This document shows, piece by piece, positions 36,196 through 45,573 of a DNA stretch of 46,455 bases. Within the stretch, counting starts at the first letter, position 1. Each line of letters starts with the position of its first letter. Below the pieces are notes generated by a model, which saw only the letters and a list, made by a program, of their open reading frames with translations, ran no database searches and was not told the origin of the DNA. Location of the stretch: the NCBI GenBank assembly GCA_003278895.1, contig QCCO01000007.1, positions 1-46,455 on the forward strand, given 5' to 3'. The translations under genes were made by a program, and so were the position numbers. The DNA comes from Prochlorococcus sp. AG-347-L19 (GTDB taxonomy: Bacteria; Cyanobacteriota; Cyanobacteriia; PCC-6307; Cyanobiaceae).

Positions 36196-36858
36196 ATGGA
36201 AATCGTTTTAAAAAATACCAAAAGTAAATATTTAGAAATTTTTGCTTCGTTAGATTTAGATAACATCCATGAAACTTTCAAAAGATTTTCTACCATCGAG
36301 GACCCGTCAGAAGCAATAATTTTCGCAGTCAATGAGTCAATAAATTCTCAACAATTATTAAAATTAAAAAATCTTTTTGATAAGATTAATATCTCTTCAT
36401 TTTGCATCTACTCAAATAATAGATATACGATACTTTGTGGAAAGTCTTTAAAAATTGATTCAGCTTTTATAAGAGAGCAAGAGATAAAAAATAAATTACT
36501 ACTATACAATTCAACAAAAAAAGACGATATTCTTCACAGAGGAACAGTACGATCGGGAGAAAGAATATCTTCAAATGGCAACCTATGCATTATTGGAGAC
36601 GTTAATCCAGGAGCAATAGTTTCAGCTGAGGAAAATATTTACGTTTGGGGAAAATTACTAGGAATCGCATTCGCAGGGAAAAGTGGAAATAAAAATGCCT
36701 CTATTGCATCACTTTATTTAAACCCTTTACAGTTAAGAATTGCAGATGTGATTGCTATTGGACCAAAGGATAAGCCAAAAAATTGTTATCCAGAAATTGC
36801 GGTAATAGATAAACAATCGATTATTATCAAACCACACATAATAGAAAGTAAGAATTAA
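36196..36858 (+). CDS. minC: Septum site-determining protein MinC
   Basis: 220 aa. The C-terminal beta-helix domain is clear from 'LHRGTVRSGERISSNGNLCI', then 'GDVNPGAIVSAEENIYVWGK', then 'IAFAGKSGNKNASIASLYLN'. The N-terminal domain is more divergent. MinC blocks FtsZ assembly away from mid-cell. It starts 10 bp after the HD gene and ends 111 bp before minD. Length is slightly below E. coli MinC (231 aa). Confidence 0.95.
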   Translation: MEIVLKNTKSKYLEIFASLDLDNIHETFKRFSTIEDPSEAIIFAVNESINSQQLLKLKNLFDKINISSFCIYSNNRYTILCGKSLKIDSAFIREQEIKNKLLLYNSTKKDDILHRGTVRSGERISSNGNLCIIGDVNPGAIVSAEENIYVWGKLLGIAFAGKSGNKNASIASLYLNPLQLRIADVIAIGPKDKPKNCYPEIAVIDKQSIIIKPHIIESKN

Positions 36859-36969
36859 TCAATCATTTGCAATAAATTAATTTAAATAAGAGAAATTTAA
36901 GAATTACTTAATATTTAAAATATTTCACTTTCTGCAAGTGGCTTTATTATTTGGAAAATCTTTAAAACC

Positions 36970-37785
36970 GTGGGGAAGAATACTCGCACAATATTAATTT
37001 GTTCAGGCAAGGGAGGGGTTGGTAAAACAACTTTAACTGCAAACCTAGGCATTGCACTTGCTAATAGCGGAGCAACAACTGCTGTATTAGATGCTGATTT
37101 TGGCTTAAGAAATTTAGATCTTCTTCTAGGATTAGAAAATCGCATCATTTATACGGCTCAAGATGTTCTTGACAAGAATTGTCGTCTTGACCAAGCATTG
37201 GTTAGACATAAAAAGGAACCTAATCTTGCTCTTCTACCTGCTGGAGATCCAAGGATGTTGGATTGGATGAAGCCCGAAGATATGAAAAAAATTAGTGAGC
37301 TACTTAGTGAGAACTTTGATTTTGTCTTAGTAGATTGTCCTGCTGGTGTAGAAGATGGCTTTAAAAATGCTCTTGCAGCTTGTAAAGAAGCTATTGTTGT
37401 AACTAATCCAGAATTATCCGCGGTGCGCGATGCGGATAGAGTAATTGGAATTCTTAATACTTCAGATATTGAGCCTATCCAGCTTGTAATAAACAGAGTT
37501 CGACCTAATATGATGGCTAGTCAAGAAATGCTATCTATTGAAGATGTTCAAGGGATCCTTTCTTTGCCTTTGTTAGGTATTGTATTAGAGGATGAACAGG
37601 TAATAATAAGTACAAATAGAGGAGAGCCACTCACTCTTTCAGATGGTAGATCTCCTGCAAAAAAATGTTATTTAAATGTTTCTCAAAGACTTACAAATAA
37701 AGATGTACCAATTATCGATCCAAAAAAAGAAGGTAAAAGTCTTAAAGATAAATTCATGAGATTAATGCAAACAAAGGTTTTTTAA
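36970..37785 (+). CDS. minD: Septum site-determining ATPase MinD
   Basis: 271 aa. The deviant Walker A motif GKGGVGKT is at residues 13-20, followed by '[20 protein letters not shown]' and '[12 protein letters not shown]'. The C-terminus ([15 protein letters not shown]) is the amphipathic membrane-targeting helix. GTG at 36970 starts the protein (M)GKNTRTILI; no ATG fits. MinD recruits MinC to the membrane and oscillates with MinE. The minE gene starts 1 bp after its stop. Confidence 0.97.
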   Translation: MGKNTRTILICSGKGGVGKTTLTANLGIALANSGATTAVLDADFGLRNLDLLLGLENRIIYTAQDVLDKNCRLDQALVRHKKEPNLALLPAGDPRMLDWMKPEDMKKISELLSENFDFVLVDCPAGVEDGFKNALAACKEAIVVTNPELSAVRDADRVIGILNTSDIEPIQLVINRVRPNMMASQEMLSIEDVQGILSLPLLGIVLEDEQVIISTNRGEPLTLSDGRSPAKKCYLNVSQRLTNKDVPIIDPKKEGKSLKDKFMRLMQTKVF

Positions 37786-37786
37786 A

Positions 37787-38113
37787 ATGATGACTCTCAG
37801 AGATCTTATAAATAAATTACTAGGCAGAGAAACGTCTAGTGCAAATACAGCTAGAGAAAGATTACAACTTGTACTTGCTCATGACAGAGTTGATATGAGT
37901 TCCTTAACAACTGATCTTTTAGATAAAATGAGGAAAGAAATTCTTGATGTTGTTGCTAAATATGTTGAAATTGACTTTGAAGAGGTGGCAGTAAGTTTAG
38001 AGACTGAGGATAGAATGACTGCATTAGTTGCCAATTTACCAATCAAAAGAACTATTTCAGGAGAAATAAAATTCAAAAAAACTGATAAAGCTAATAAAGA
38101 TATCAAAAAGTAA
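37787..38113 (+). CDS. minE: Cell division topological specificity factor MinE
   Basis: 108 aa starting [20 protein letters not shown]. The anti-MinCD helix region holds '[13 protein letters not shown]' (22-34), and the C-terminal part carries the dimerisation strand 'VAVSLETED'. MinE displaces MinC from MinD and drives oscillation. It starts 1 bp after minD. The C-terminus has a charged Lys/Asp tail a bit longer than E. coli MinE (88 aa). Confidence 0.96.
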   Translation: MMTLRDLINKLLGRETSSANTARERLQLVLAHDRVDMSSLTTDLLDKMRKEILDVVAKYVEIDFEEVAVSLETEDRMTALVANLPIKRTISGEIKFKKTDKANKDIKK

Positions 38114-38177
38114 TAAATTTAAAAAAAGCTAAAAAATGCTGATAATTGACCCTTCCTAATTGTAAGATGAAGAGATT

Positions 38178-38249
38178 GCCGGCTTAGCTCAGCGGTAGAG
38201 CAGCGCTTTTGTAAAGCGAAGGTCATCAGTTCAAATCTGTTAGCCGGCA
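38178..38249 (+). tRNA. trnT: tRNA-Thr (TGT anticodon)
   Basis: 72 nt. The acceptor GCCGGCT/AGCCGGC is fully paired, with discriminator A. The D-arm is GCTCAGCGGTAGAGC. The anticodon loop CTTTTGTAA carries TGT. The T-arm TCAGTTCAAATCTGT is intact. No encoded CCA. It lies 64 bp downstream of minE. Confidence 0.97.
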
Positions 38250-38260
38250 TTTTGATTTAT

Positions 38261-38428
38261 TTAATTCTGTTCAATATTTTTCGCTGAAAATACAAAGAAT
38301 AAACCTATCAAAGCAATAATAGGAATGAATCTTATTTCGAGAACATACTCTAAAAAAGATGAAAGGGGTTCAAATATCCAATAAATAAAAAATTGAATTA
38401 ATAAAACAAAAAATAATAATAAAAACAT
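38261..38428 (-). CDS. Membrane microprotein, 55 aa
   Basis: ATG at 38426-38428 to TAA at 38261-38263. It has two hydrophobic helices (FLLLFFVLLIQFFIYWIF and IPIIALIGLFFVFS) joined by a polar loop (EPLSSFLEYVLEIRF). The ATG overlaps the tsaC stop (TAATG), a coupling pattern that supports a real, co-translated gene. No family is recognised. It ends 11 bp from the convergent tRNA-Thr gene. Confidence 0.6.
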   Translation of the reverse strand: MFLLLFFVLLIQFFIYWIFEPLSSFLEYVLEIRFIPIIALIGLFFVFSAKNIEQN

Positions 38429-39009
38429 TAATACAATTTCCTTACTAATACTTCTCCTTCTCTAATCAGTCTCCAATCTCCACTTTTCTCCCAAGATATA
38501 ATAGTACTTGCTTTTCCACTTCCTTTTCCCCAGGGGATAGGACCTAAAATTTTAACAGAAGGGAAGTCTTGAGAAATACCTTCAACTGTAATAGATCCTT
38601 TAAAACCAGAAATATTTGCACTTGAAGTTAATAATGGGCCTGTTTCTCTCAAGAGAGATTGAGCCAAATATGAATTTGGAATCCTCAACCCAAGGGTAAG
38701 ATCATTGCTTGTGAGGATTATAGTCTGCTTTTCTGAAGCAGGAATAACCATTGTCAGAGCTCCAGGCCAATATTTTGAAGCTATATTTTCGTAATCTTCT
38801 TTAGCTGATTCGTGAACATAATCAATTAATTGTTTATGTTCTGACCCCATAAGAATTAAGGGTTTATCTCTATCCCTTTTTTTAAACTCATAAATAATAT
38901 TTGAAAATTTTGGCAGGCATCCAATCGCAGGTAATGTGTCCGTTGGGAAGATTATAGGTAAACCACTTTTAAGAGTCTTCAAAGCGGATTTGCAGTCTAC
39001 TAAATTCAT
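38428..39009 (-). CDS. tsaC: Threonylcarbamoyl-AMP synthase (Sua5/YrdC)
   Basis: 193 aa. It makes the t6A precursor that is transferred to tRNAs reading ANN codons. 'GLPIIFPTDTLPAIGCLP' (15-32), 'KKRDRDKPLILM' and 'ITLGLRIPN'-like segments match the YrdC fold; 'GPLLTSSANISG' (near 130-141) is the conserved nucleotide-binding motif. It sits between prmC (23 bp) and the 55-aa gene on the minus strand, in a translation-factor cluster. Confidence 0.93.
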   Translation of the reverse strand: MNLVDCKSALKTLKSGLPIIFPTDTLPAIGCLPKFSNIIYEFKKRDRDKPLILMGSEHKQLIDYVHESAKEDYENIASKYWPGALTMVIPASEKQTIILTSNDLTLGLRIPNSYLAQSLLRETGPLLTSSANISGFKGSITVEGISQDFPSVKILGPIPWGKGSGKASTIISWEKSGDWRLIREGEVLVRKLY

Positions 39010-39032
39010 TTAGATTATGAACTGGTAATAAT

Positions 39033-39902
39033 TTATTTATATCTTCCAATGGTAAACCTACCAATACCTGAAAGATCTTTCACAATTTCTATTGATGTAA
39101 ATTTATTTTTAATAAGAAGTTTTTTTACTTTTTCGCCTTGGTCAAAATGATTCTCTAAAATAAGCCAGCCCTTCTCTTTTAAAAATATTGGTGCTTTTTG
39201 TATTATCTCCCTAGTGTGTTTTAAACCATCTTCGCCTCCTAATAAAGCAACTTTAGGTTCGAAATTTTTAACTTCTTTGGGTAATTTTTCATAAGTATCT
39301 TTAGGTATATATGGCGGGTTTGAAATAGCAAGGTCTAATTTTCCTTTAAAATTTTCAAGAGGTGACCACCAATTTCCACAATAAAATTTCAAATTTGATT
39401 GTTTGGAAGAATTTATATAATTTTTAGTAGCTATTTCTAATGCGTCTTGATCTATATCAGTTGCAACCCCTTTGCTCAATGGATAAGCCAATGCCAACGC
39501 AATACTAATAGCGCCCGATCCAGTTCCTAATTCAGCAAAAAATAATTTCTCTGACTTTCTTCGAAATATATTGAAAACAATATCTACTATGAGCTCTGTC
39601 TCTGGTCTGGGAATAAGTACTTTATTTGTAACTTTTAATTTTAAGTCTCTCCAAAAAGTTTTTCCGCAGAGGTACTGGATTGGGCAAGATCTCAACAAAT
39701 GATCGTCCCAAACAGATTCCAAAAATTCTAAATTTTTTTTTAAATGTAAGGTTCCATGAGGATTTATGGTTTTCAAGTTTATATAGTCACTCGTTACACC
39801 TCCCATACAGTCAAGTAAAAGAGCAAAACTTTGTTTATCACCACCTTTAGAAAGTTGCTTTTGTTTCCAAAATAAAAAATCTTCTACTGAAATACTAAGC
39901 AT
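39033..39902 (-). CDS. prmC: Release factor N5-glutamine methyltransferase
   Basis: 289 aa SAM-dependent enzyme methylating the GGQ Gln of RF1/RF2. It has an N-terminal helical domain, then 'LIPRPETE' (96-103), the SAM-binding 'ELGTGSGAI' (124-132), and the catalytic 'SNPPYIP' (194-200, NPPY at 195-198). Length is normal. It is followed by tsaC; psbM lies just upstream (11 bp) on the same strand. The genes probably share a transcript. Confidence 0.96.
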   Translation of the reverse strand: MLSISVEDFLFWKQKQLSKGGDKQSFALLLDCMGGVTSDYINLKTINPHGTLHLKKNLEFLESVWDDHLLRSCPIQYLCGKTFWRDLKLKVTNKVLIPRPETELIVDIVFNIFRRKSEKLFFAELGTGSGAISIALALAYPLSKGVATDIDQDALEIATKNYINSSKQSNLKFYCGNWWSPLENFKGKLDLAISNPPYIPKDTYEKLPKEVKNFEPKVALLGGEDGLKHTREIIQKAPIFLKEKGWLILENHFDQGEKVKKLLIKNKFTSIEIVKDLSGIGRFTIGRYK

Positions 39903-39913
39903 TTATAAAGGCA

Positions 39914-40066
39914 TTAGCGTTTTGGGCCAAGTCTACCTTTACTAGAGTCAGAGTAGAAGCTTGACTTTTCTCCATCCTGGGTAGAGATAAATAAACCTAT
40001 GAGGAATATTGTTGGCACTCCTACAAATAAAAGACTAGCTACGAATCCAAAGTTAGTTGTTTCCAT
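39914..40066 (-). CDS. psbM: Photosystem II subunit PsbM
   Basis: 50 aa, ATG at 40064-40066 to TAA at 39914-39916. METTNFGFVASLLFVGVPTI and then FLIGLFISTQ is the PsbM helix; the homologous 'GFVA.LLFV.VP..FL' pattern is diagnostic. PsbM sits at the PSII dimer interface. The tail (DGEKSSFYSDSSKGRLGPKR) is longer than in most cyanobacterial PsbM, which end soon after the helix. It precedes prmC by 11 bp on the same strand. Confidence 0.93.
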   Translation of the reverse strand: METTNFGFVASLLFVGVPTIFLIGLFISTQDGEKSSFYSDSSKGRLGPKR

Positions 40067-40171
40067 TTAATTAGATAGTTCTGTATCAAGTAATAAGACT
40101 ATAGACATATAACTTGGATTAAAGTGGAAAAATAAACAAATTTAATAAACTGATTAACAGTATTAAACAAT

Positions 40172-40534
40172 TTAGCGAGGTAATTTTTTATTTTCACTAA
40201 TTTTTTTTAGTTCTTCCAAATTTGATGGGGGGGATTGTGGTTTTGTTAAAATTACTGCAGAAGATTTTATTAATGTTTGGCAAGCAAGTCGCCAATTTTC
40301 CGGTCTATTTTTAAGTTTTTCTTCTTCAACGGATGTAAGAGGGCTCAAAGAATTTTTATTTCCACCTTCAACTGAAATAAAACATGTGCTGCATTGTCCC
40401 GCGCCACCACAATTTCCTAAAATACCTTTTAATCCATAAAGCTGTAAATTCTCCTTCATTACAAGTTCCCTTAAATTTTCACCTGGATTGCATTGGACCT
40501 CTAAATCCTCACGAATAAATCTGATAGTTGCCAT
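40172..40534 (-). CDS. Plant-type 2Fe-2S ferredoxin
   Basis: 120 aa. The iron-sulfur ligands are Cys42, Cys48, Cys51 (in GNCGGAGQCSTC) and Cys85 (in WRLACQT), the C-x5-C-x2-C-xn-C arrangement of 2Fe-2S ferredoxins with a longer first loop than photosynthetic PetF (C-x4-C-x2-C). The C-terminal tail beyond 95 is Pro/Lys-rich. It probably serves a specialised reductase rather than being the main PSI acceptor (inference). It lies on the minus strand divergent from psbB. Confidence 0.9.
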   Translation of the reverse strand: MATIRFIREDLEVQCNPGENLRELVMKENLQLYGLKGILGNCGGAGQCSTCFISVEGGNKNSLSPLTSVEEEKLKNRPENWRLACQTLIKSSAVILTKPQSPPSNLEELKKISENKKLPR

Positions 40535-40756
40535 TTTTTTAATTATTTATCTTATTTTGGCGTTTTACTTTGAGAATTGTGACCAAAATATTAACAGTTT
40601 TTAGCCAAAAATTCCTTATAAACTCAGTTCTGCTAATTGATCTGCCCAATTTTTGCAAGAAAATAAATTTATTTACAAAAATCCCTCAAAGACTAAAAAA
40701 CCCTTACTATCGTGATGTTTAGCTGTTTATTCAGCATAGTTACTAGAAATTAACCG

Positions 40757-42280
40757 ATGGGATTGCCTTGGTATCGAGTTCACACAGTAGTTATTAATGA
40801 CCCAGGTCGACTACTTGCTGTGCATCTTATGCATACTGCATTATTAGCCGGCTGGGCCGGTTCAATGGCTCTTTATGAATTAGCCATTTTTGATCCTTCT
40901 GATGCTGTTCTCAATCCAATGTGGAGACAGGGGATGTACGTTATGCCTTTCATGGCAAGACTTGGTATCACAAGTAGTTGGAACGGATGGGATATTACAG
41001 GTGCTACTGGAGTTGATCCTGGATTCTGGAGTTTCGAAGGGGTTGCAGCAGCTCACATAGTATTTAGTGGTCTATTGATGTTGGCCTCTATTTGGCACTG
41101 GACCTACTGGGACTTAGATTTATGGGAAGATTCAAGAACTGGTGAGCCTGCTCTCGATTTACCAAGAATTTTCGGGATTCACCTTCTTTTAGCAGGACTA
41201 ACCTGTTTTGGTTTTGGAGCTTTTCATTGCGCAAATGTCGGGATTTGGGTTTCTGACCCTTATGGTTTAACTGGTCATGTAGAACCTGTGGCTCCTTCCT
41301 GGGGAGTAGAAGGATTTAATCCTTTTAATCCAGGAGGTATCGTAGCGAATCATATTGCGGCAGGACTTATGGGTATTATTGGAGGTATTTTTCACATCAC
41401 CAATAGACCTGGAGAAAGACTTTATAGAGCACTAAAACTTGGAAGTCTTGAAGGAGTCTTAGCTAGTGCTCTAGCCGCTGTATTATTTGTATCTTTCGTT
41501 GTTTCAGGAACAATGTGGTACGGTTCAGCTACAACCCCAGTTGAGCTTTTTGGTCCTACCAGATATCAATGGGACTCAGGCTATTTCAAAACTGAAATTA
41601 ATAGAAGAGTACAAGCAGCTATAGATAATGGTGCCACTAAATCAGAGGCATATGCTTCGATTCCAGAAAAACTAGCCTTCTACGATTATGTTGGGAATAG
41701 TCCAGCTAAAGGAGGATTATTTAGAGTTGGAGCTCTTGTAAATGGAGATGGATTACCAACTGGTTGGCAAGGTCACATTGCTTTTCAAGACAAGGAAGGT
41801 AACGAATTAGAAGTTAGAAGAATTCCTAATTTCTTTGAAAATTTCCCTGTTATTCTTGAAGACAAAGAAGGTAATGTACGAGCCGATATTCCATTTAGAA
41901 GAGCTGAAGCAAAGTATTCTTTTGAACAAACTGGTATCACTGCAACTATCTATGGAGGAGACCTAGATGGACAAACATTTACAGATCCTGCAGTAGTTAA
42001 AAGATTAGCTAGAAAGGCTCAACTAGGAGAAGCATTCAAGTTTGACAGAGACACATATAAATCTGACGGTGTATTCCGAAGCTCACCGAGAGCATGGTTT
42101 ACATATGCACATTTATGTTTCGGATTGCTATTCTTGTTTGGCCACTGGTGGCATGCTTCAAGAACTCTTTACAGAAATTCCTTTGCTGGTATTGATGCTG
42201 AGATTGGAGACCAAGTTGAATTTGGTTTATTCAAGAAACTTGGTGACGAAACCACAAGAAGAATCCCAGGAAGGGTTTAA
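40757..42280 (+). CDS. psbB: Photosystem II CP47 core antenna
   Basis: 507 aa, six membrane helices and a large lumenal loop. [20 protein letters not shown] and '[20 protein letters not shown]' at the start are the unmistakable CP47 N-terminus; many membrane His residues ligate chlorophyll. The psbT gene follows after 23 bp. CP47 funnels energy to the D1/D2 reaction centre. About 220 bp upstream hold its promoter, which I could not place. Confidence 0.99.
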   Translation: MGLPWYRVHTVVINDPGRLLAVHLMHTALLAGWAGSMALYELAIFDPSDAVLNPMWRQGMYVMPFMARLGITSSWNGWDITGATGVDPGFWSFEGVAAAHIVFSGLLMLASIWHWTYWDLDLWEDSRTGEPALDLPRIFGIHLLLAGLTCFGFGAFHCANVGIWVSDPYGLTGHVEPVAPSWGVEGFNPFNPGGIVANHIAAGLMGIIGGIFHITNRPGERLYRALKLGSLEGVLASALAAVLFVSFVVSGTMWYGSATTPVELFGPTRYQWDSGYFKTEINRRVQAAIDNGATKSEAYASIPEKLAFYDYVGNSPAKGGLFRVGALVNGDGLPTGWQGHIAFQDKEGNELEVRRIPNFFENFPVILEDKEGNVRADIPFRRAEAKYSFEQTGITATIYGGDLDGQTFTDPAVVKRLARKAQLGEAFKFDRDTYKSDGVFRSSPRAWFTYAHLCFGLLFLFGHWWHASRTLYRNSFAGIDAEIGDQVEFGLFKKLGDETTRRIPGRV

Positions 42281-42303
42281 ACTAAACTTATTTACTTAAT
42301 CTT

Positions 42304-42402
42304 ATGGAAGCTTTCGCTTACGTTCTTATTCTAACTCTCGCAGTTGTTACTTTATTCTTTGCTGTCGCCTTTAGAGACCCACCTAAATTCGACAGAAAAT
42401 GA
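42304..42402 (+). CDS. psbT: Photosystem II subunit PsbT
   Basis: 32 aa, ATG at 42304 to TGA at 42400. [20 protein letters not shown] and then '[12 protein letters not shown]' is the standard PsbT sequence. It lies 23 bp after psbB in the usual psbB-psbT arrangement, and a strong terminator follows 8 bp later. Confidence 0.97.
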   Translation: MEAFAYVLILTLAVVTLFFAVAFRDPPKFDRK

Positions 42403-42410
42403 ACTCAGTA

Positions 42411-42440
42411 AAAAAAACCTCTTTAACAAGAGGTTTTTTT
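42411..42440 (+). terminator. Terminator after psbB-psbT
   Basis: AAAAAAACCTCTT (42411-42423) and AAGAGGTTTTTTT (42428-42440) form a perfect 13-bp stem with loop TAAC; the T-run is part of the right arm. It can work in both directions. Confidence 0.92.
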
Positions 42441-42501
42441 TACTTTTCATAATTAAAATATTACTCTACTATTAGAGTTAAGGTGCAACTTATTTCCCCA
42501 C

Positions 42502-42981
42502 ATGCAGTGTCCAACCTGTCAAAACACAGATAGCAGAGTTTTGGAATCTAGATCTGCTGATAGTGGTAAAAGTGTTCGAAGAAGAAGAGAGTGCTTAAAT
42601 TGCAGCTTTAGATTTACAACTTATGAAAGAGTGGAAACAATGCCAGTTTCAGTTATAAAGAAAGACGGTGGCAGAGAATTATTTGATAAACAAAAATTAT
42701 TTACTGGCATATCAAGAGCATGCGAAAAGACTAACTTCAGTAGTGAAGCAATTATTAATTTCGTAGATGGAATTGAATCTCAAATCGTTCAAGATTCTAA
42801 TAAAGATATTAAATCTTCACAAATCGGAGAATTAATACTTAAAAATCTGAGGAAAGAAAACGAAGTGGCCTATATAAGATACGCCTCAGTTTACAGAAAA
42901 TTTAATGGGGTAAAAGATTTTATTTCAACTCTTGAATCTCTAAAGGGGAGTTCAAAAAACCAATTGGCTTCAATTTCATAA
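42502..42981 (+). CDS. nrdR: Transcriptional repressor NrdR
   Basis: 159 aa. The N-terminal zinc ribbon has Cys3, Cys6, Cys31 and Cys34 ([17 protein letters not shown] and [12 protein letters not shown]). It is followed by an ATP-cone domain (about 46-136) that senses ATP/dATP. NrdR represses ribonucleotide reductase genes through NrdR boxes. It is isolated between psbT and rpsA. Confidence 0.95.
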   Translation: MQCPTCQNTDSRVLESRSADSGKSVRRRRECLNCSFRFTTYERVETMPVSVIKKDGGRELFDKQKLFTGISRACEKTNFSSEAIINFVDGIESQIVQDSNKDIKSSQIGELILKNLRKENEVAYIRYASVYRKFNGVKDFISTLESLKGSSKNQLASIS

Positions 42982-43029
42982 AATTCAGCATCTTAAAGTG
43001 TAGAATAAATATCACAAATGCTTTTTGCT

Positions 43030-43085
43030 ATTGGTTTGCAGGCTGGTAGCATCCCTTTCTAACTACCTTAGGTAGTCTGCGATAC
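43030..43085 (+). promoter_or_regulatory. rpsA leader with a short hairpin
   Basis: ACTACC (43061-43066) and GGTAGT (43070-43075) form a six-base stem around a TTA loop about 15 bp before the rpsA ATG. It overlaps the region where the ribosome would bind, so it could affect translation; autoregulation of S1 by its leader is known in other bacteria. Confidence 0.35.
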
Positions 43086-43090
43086 AACAA

Positions 43091-44182
43091 ATGAACGAAA
43101 ATTCTTCCCAAACAATAAAAGAACTTTCTGAGGATCAAGAAATTAAAAATTCGTCTGAGTTAGATAACGATTCAGCATCTCAAAATGAGGAAGATTTATC
43201 ATTCGAGAAGAACGATATACCTTCAGCAGATTCTTCCTCTAGCAGAAAAAATACGGATTTTGACAACGCAGGATTCACACAAGAAGAATTTGCATCACTT
43301 TTGGGTAAGTATGACTATAACTTCAAGCCTGGCGATCTTGTTAAAGGTACTGTTTTTGCTTTAGAGCCCAAAGGGGCCATGATAGATATAGGGGCAAAAA
43401 CAGCTGCTTTTATGCCTGTTCAGGAGGTTTCAATAAATAGAGTTGAGGGTCTTAATGATGTTTTACAACCTTCAGAGAGTAGAGAATTTTTCATAATGAG
43501 CGAAGAAAATGAAGATGGCCAATTAGCCCTCTCCATTAGAAGAATTGAATATCAAAGAGCATGGGAAAGGGTTAGACAGCTCCAAAAAGAAGATGCAACT
43601 ATATATTCTGAAGTTTTCGCAACAAATAGAGGAGGAGCTCTTGTTAGGGTAGAAGGCTTGAGAGGTTTTATTCCAGGCTCTCATATAAGTGCTCGAAAAA
43701 TTAAAGATGACCTAGAAGGTGAATATTTGCCTTTAAAATTTCTTGAAGTTGATGAAGAGAGAAATAGATTAGTACTAAGCCATAGGAGAGCTTTAGTTGA
43801 GAAAAAAATGAACCGACTTGAGGTAGGCGAAGTTGTTGTTGGTTCTGTAAAAGGTATTAAACCGTATGGAGCCTTTATTGATATTGGTGGAGTTAGTGGT
43901 CTATTGCATATTTCTGAGATTAGTCATGAACATATTGAGACTCCTCATAACGTTTTAAATGTTAATGACCAAATGAAAGTCATGATAATTGACCTTGATT
44001 CAGAAAGAGGGCGGATTTCATTATCTACTAAAGCACTTGAACCTGAACCAGGAGATATGTTAACTGACCCTCAAAAAGTTTTTAGTAAAGCTGAAGAAAT
44101 GGCTGCTAAATATAAACAAATGTTATTTGAACAAACTGACGATAACGAAGAGAGCCCCACAGCTTCAGCTGAAACGGTATAA
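43091..44182 (+). CDS. rpsA: 30S ribosomal protein S1
   Basis: 363 aa with an acidic N-terminal extension (about residues 1-70, with SELDNDSASQNEEDLSF), then three S1 RNA-binding repeats: 'GDLVKGTVFALEPKGAMIDI' (near 78), 'SEVFATNRGGALVRVEGLRG' (near 173), and 'VVVGSVKGIKPYGAFIDIGG' (near 250). Three repeats is the cyanobacterial/plastid layout, against six in E. coli. S1 helps mRNAs bind the 30S subunit. A second shorter S1 paralogue is common elsewhere in picocyanobacteria. Confidence 0.95.
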   Translation: MNENSSQTIKELSEDQEIKNSSELDNDSASQNEEDLSFEKNDIPSADSSSSRKNTDFDNAGFTQEEFASLLGKYDYNFKPGDLVKGTVFALEPKGAMIDIGAKTAAFMPVQEVSINRVEGLNDVLQPSESREFFIMSEENEDGQLALSIRRIEYQRAWERVRQLQKEDATIYSEVFATNRGGALVRVEGLRGFIPGSHISARKIKDDLEGEYLPLKFLEVDEERNRLVLSHRRALVEKKMNRLEVGEVVVGSVKGIKPYGAFIDIGGVSGLLHISEISHEHIETPHNVLNVNDQMKVMIIDLDSERGRISLSTKALEPEPGDMLTDPQKVFSKAEEMAAKYKQMLFEQTDDNEESPTASAETV

Positions 44183-44320
44183 ATTCACTTATTTATTTTG
44201 TGAACTTATATTGGAACTTGAGCCTCATTATTCTTTTACAAGTATTTTTTAAATTTACAATAATTGATTTGTAACAAAGTTCTAACTTAGGATAATATCA
44301 AATTTCAAAATTATTTGTTA

Positions 44321-45562
44321 ATGAGTGATTTCATTTTCACTTCAGAATCAGTTACTGAAGGTCATCCTGACAAAATATGTGATCAAATAAGTGACGCTGT
44401 TTTAGATGCTTTATTGACAGAAGATCCAGAAAGCAGAGTTGCATGCGAAACTGTTGTTAATACGGGTCTTTGTTTACTTACTGGAGAAATAACTTCAAAA
44501 GCAAAAGTCGATTATATAAAACTTGTTAGAAATGTAATTAAAGAAATTGGATATGAAAGCTATAGAGCAGGTGGTTTTGACGCAAATAGTTGTGCTGTTT
44601 TAGTAGCACTTGACGAGCAATCACCAGATATTTCTCAAGGAGTAAACGATGCAGATGATGTTAATGATGATTTGGAAGATAATACCGGCGCTGGTGACCA
44701 AGGCATAATGTTCGGCTATGCATGCGATGAGACGCCTGAATTAATGCCTTTACCTATTAGCTTGGCTCATAGATTAGCCATTCAACTTGCTAAAGTGAGG
44801 CATGAGGGAGTCCTTAATTATCTTCTCCCTGATGGTAAAACTCAAGTAAGCATTGATTACGAAAAAGGGGCGCCAGTTTCTATTAATACTATATTAATTT
44901 CAACTCAACATAATCCCGAAATAGATGACATAACAAATGAAGAAGAAATTCGTCAAAGAATAAAAGAAGATTTATGGAAGCATGTTGTAATTCCTGCTAC
45001 TGAAGATTTAGAAATCAAACCAAACGTTAGCAAAACAAGATTTCTAGTAAACCCCACGGGGAAATTTGTAGTAGGCGGGCCTCAAGGAGATGCAGGACTC
45101 ACTGGCAGAAAAATTATTGTAGATACTTATGGTGGCTATGCAAGACACGGAGGAGGAGCATTTTCTGGTAAAGATCCCACAAAAGTAGATAGATCAGCCG
45201 CTTACGCAGCACGTTATGTAGCTAAAAGTATAGTTAAGGCAAAATTGGCAAAAAAAGCAGAAGTACAATTAAGTTATGCAATTGGAGTAGCAAAGCCAAT
45301 TTCCATTCTCGTGGAAACTTTTGATACTGGCGTTATTTCACAAGCTAATTTGACTGAGCTAATTAGAGAGCACTTTGATTTAAGACCCTCAGCAATAATA
45401 AAAGAATTTAACTTAAGAAATCTACCCAAAAAAATGGGAGGTACTTTTTTTAGAAAGACTGCATCCTATGGACATTTTGGCAGAAGAGATCTTGAGCTCC
45501 CTTGGGAAAATGTAGAAGAAAAAGCAGCCAAATTAGCAGAGGCTTCCAAAATCTTTTTATAA
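44321..45562 (+). CDS. metK: S-adenosylmethionine synthetase
   Basis: 413 aa from ATG at 44321 (a TTG two codons upstream is in frame). '[20 protein letters not shown]' at the N-terminus, '[18 protein letters not shown]' (near 127) and '[19 protein letters not shown]' (near 275) are the MetK signatures for ATP, metal and methionine sites. It makes SAM from methionine and ATP. The FGGY kinase gene starts 11 bp after its stop. Confidence 0.98.
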   Translation: MSDFIFTSESVTEGHPDKICDQISDAVLDALLTEDPESRVACETVVNTGLCLLTGEITSKAKVDYIKLVRNVIKEIGYESYRAGGFDANSCAVLVALDEQSPDISQGVNDADDVNDDLEDNTGAGDQGIMFGYACDETPELMPLPISLAHRLAIQLAKVRHEGVLNYLLPDGKTQVSIDYEKGAPVSINTILISTQHNPEIDDITNEEEIRQRIKEDLWKHVVIPATEDLEIKPNVSKTRFLVNPTGKFVVGGPQGDAGLTGRKIIVDTYGGYARHGGGAFSGKDPTKVDRSAAYAARYVAKSIVKAKLAKKAEVQLSYAIGVAKPISILVETFDTGVISQANLTELIREHFDLRPSAIIKEFNLRNLPKKMGGTFFRKTASYGHFGRRDLELPWENVEEKAAKLAEASKIFL

Positions 45563-45573
45563 AATATTTTTCT

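Noticed and set aside
42042..42299. 85-codon ORF at the psbB end
   Set aside because: It is a shifted frame inside psbB and overlaps its well-supported C-terminus.
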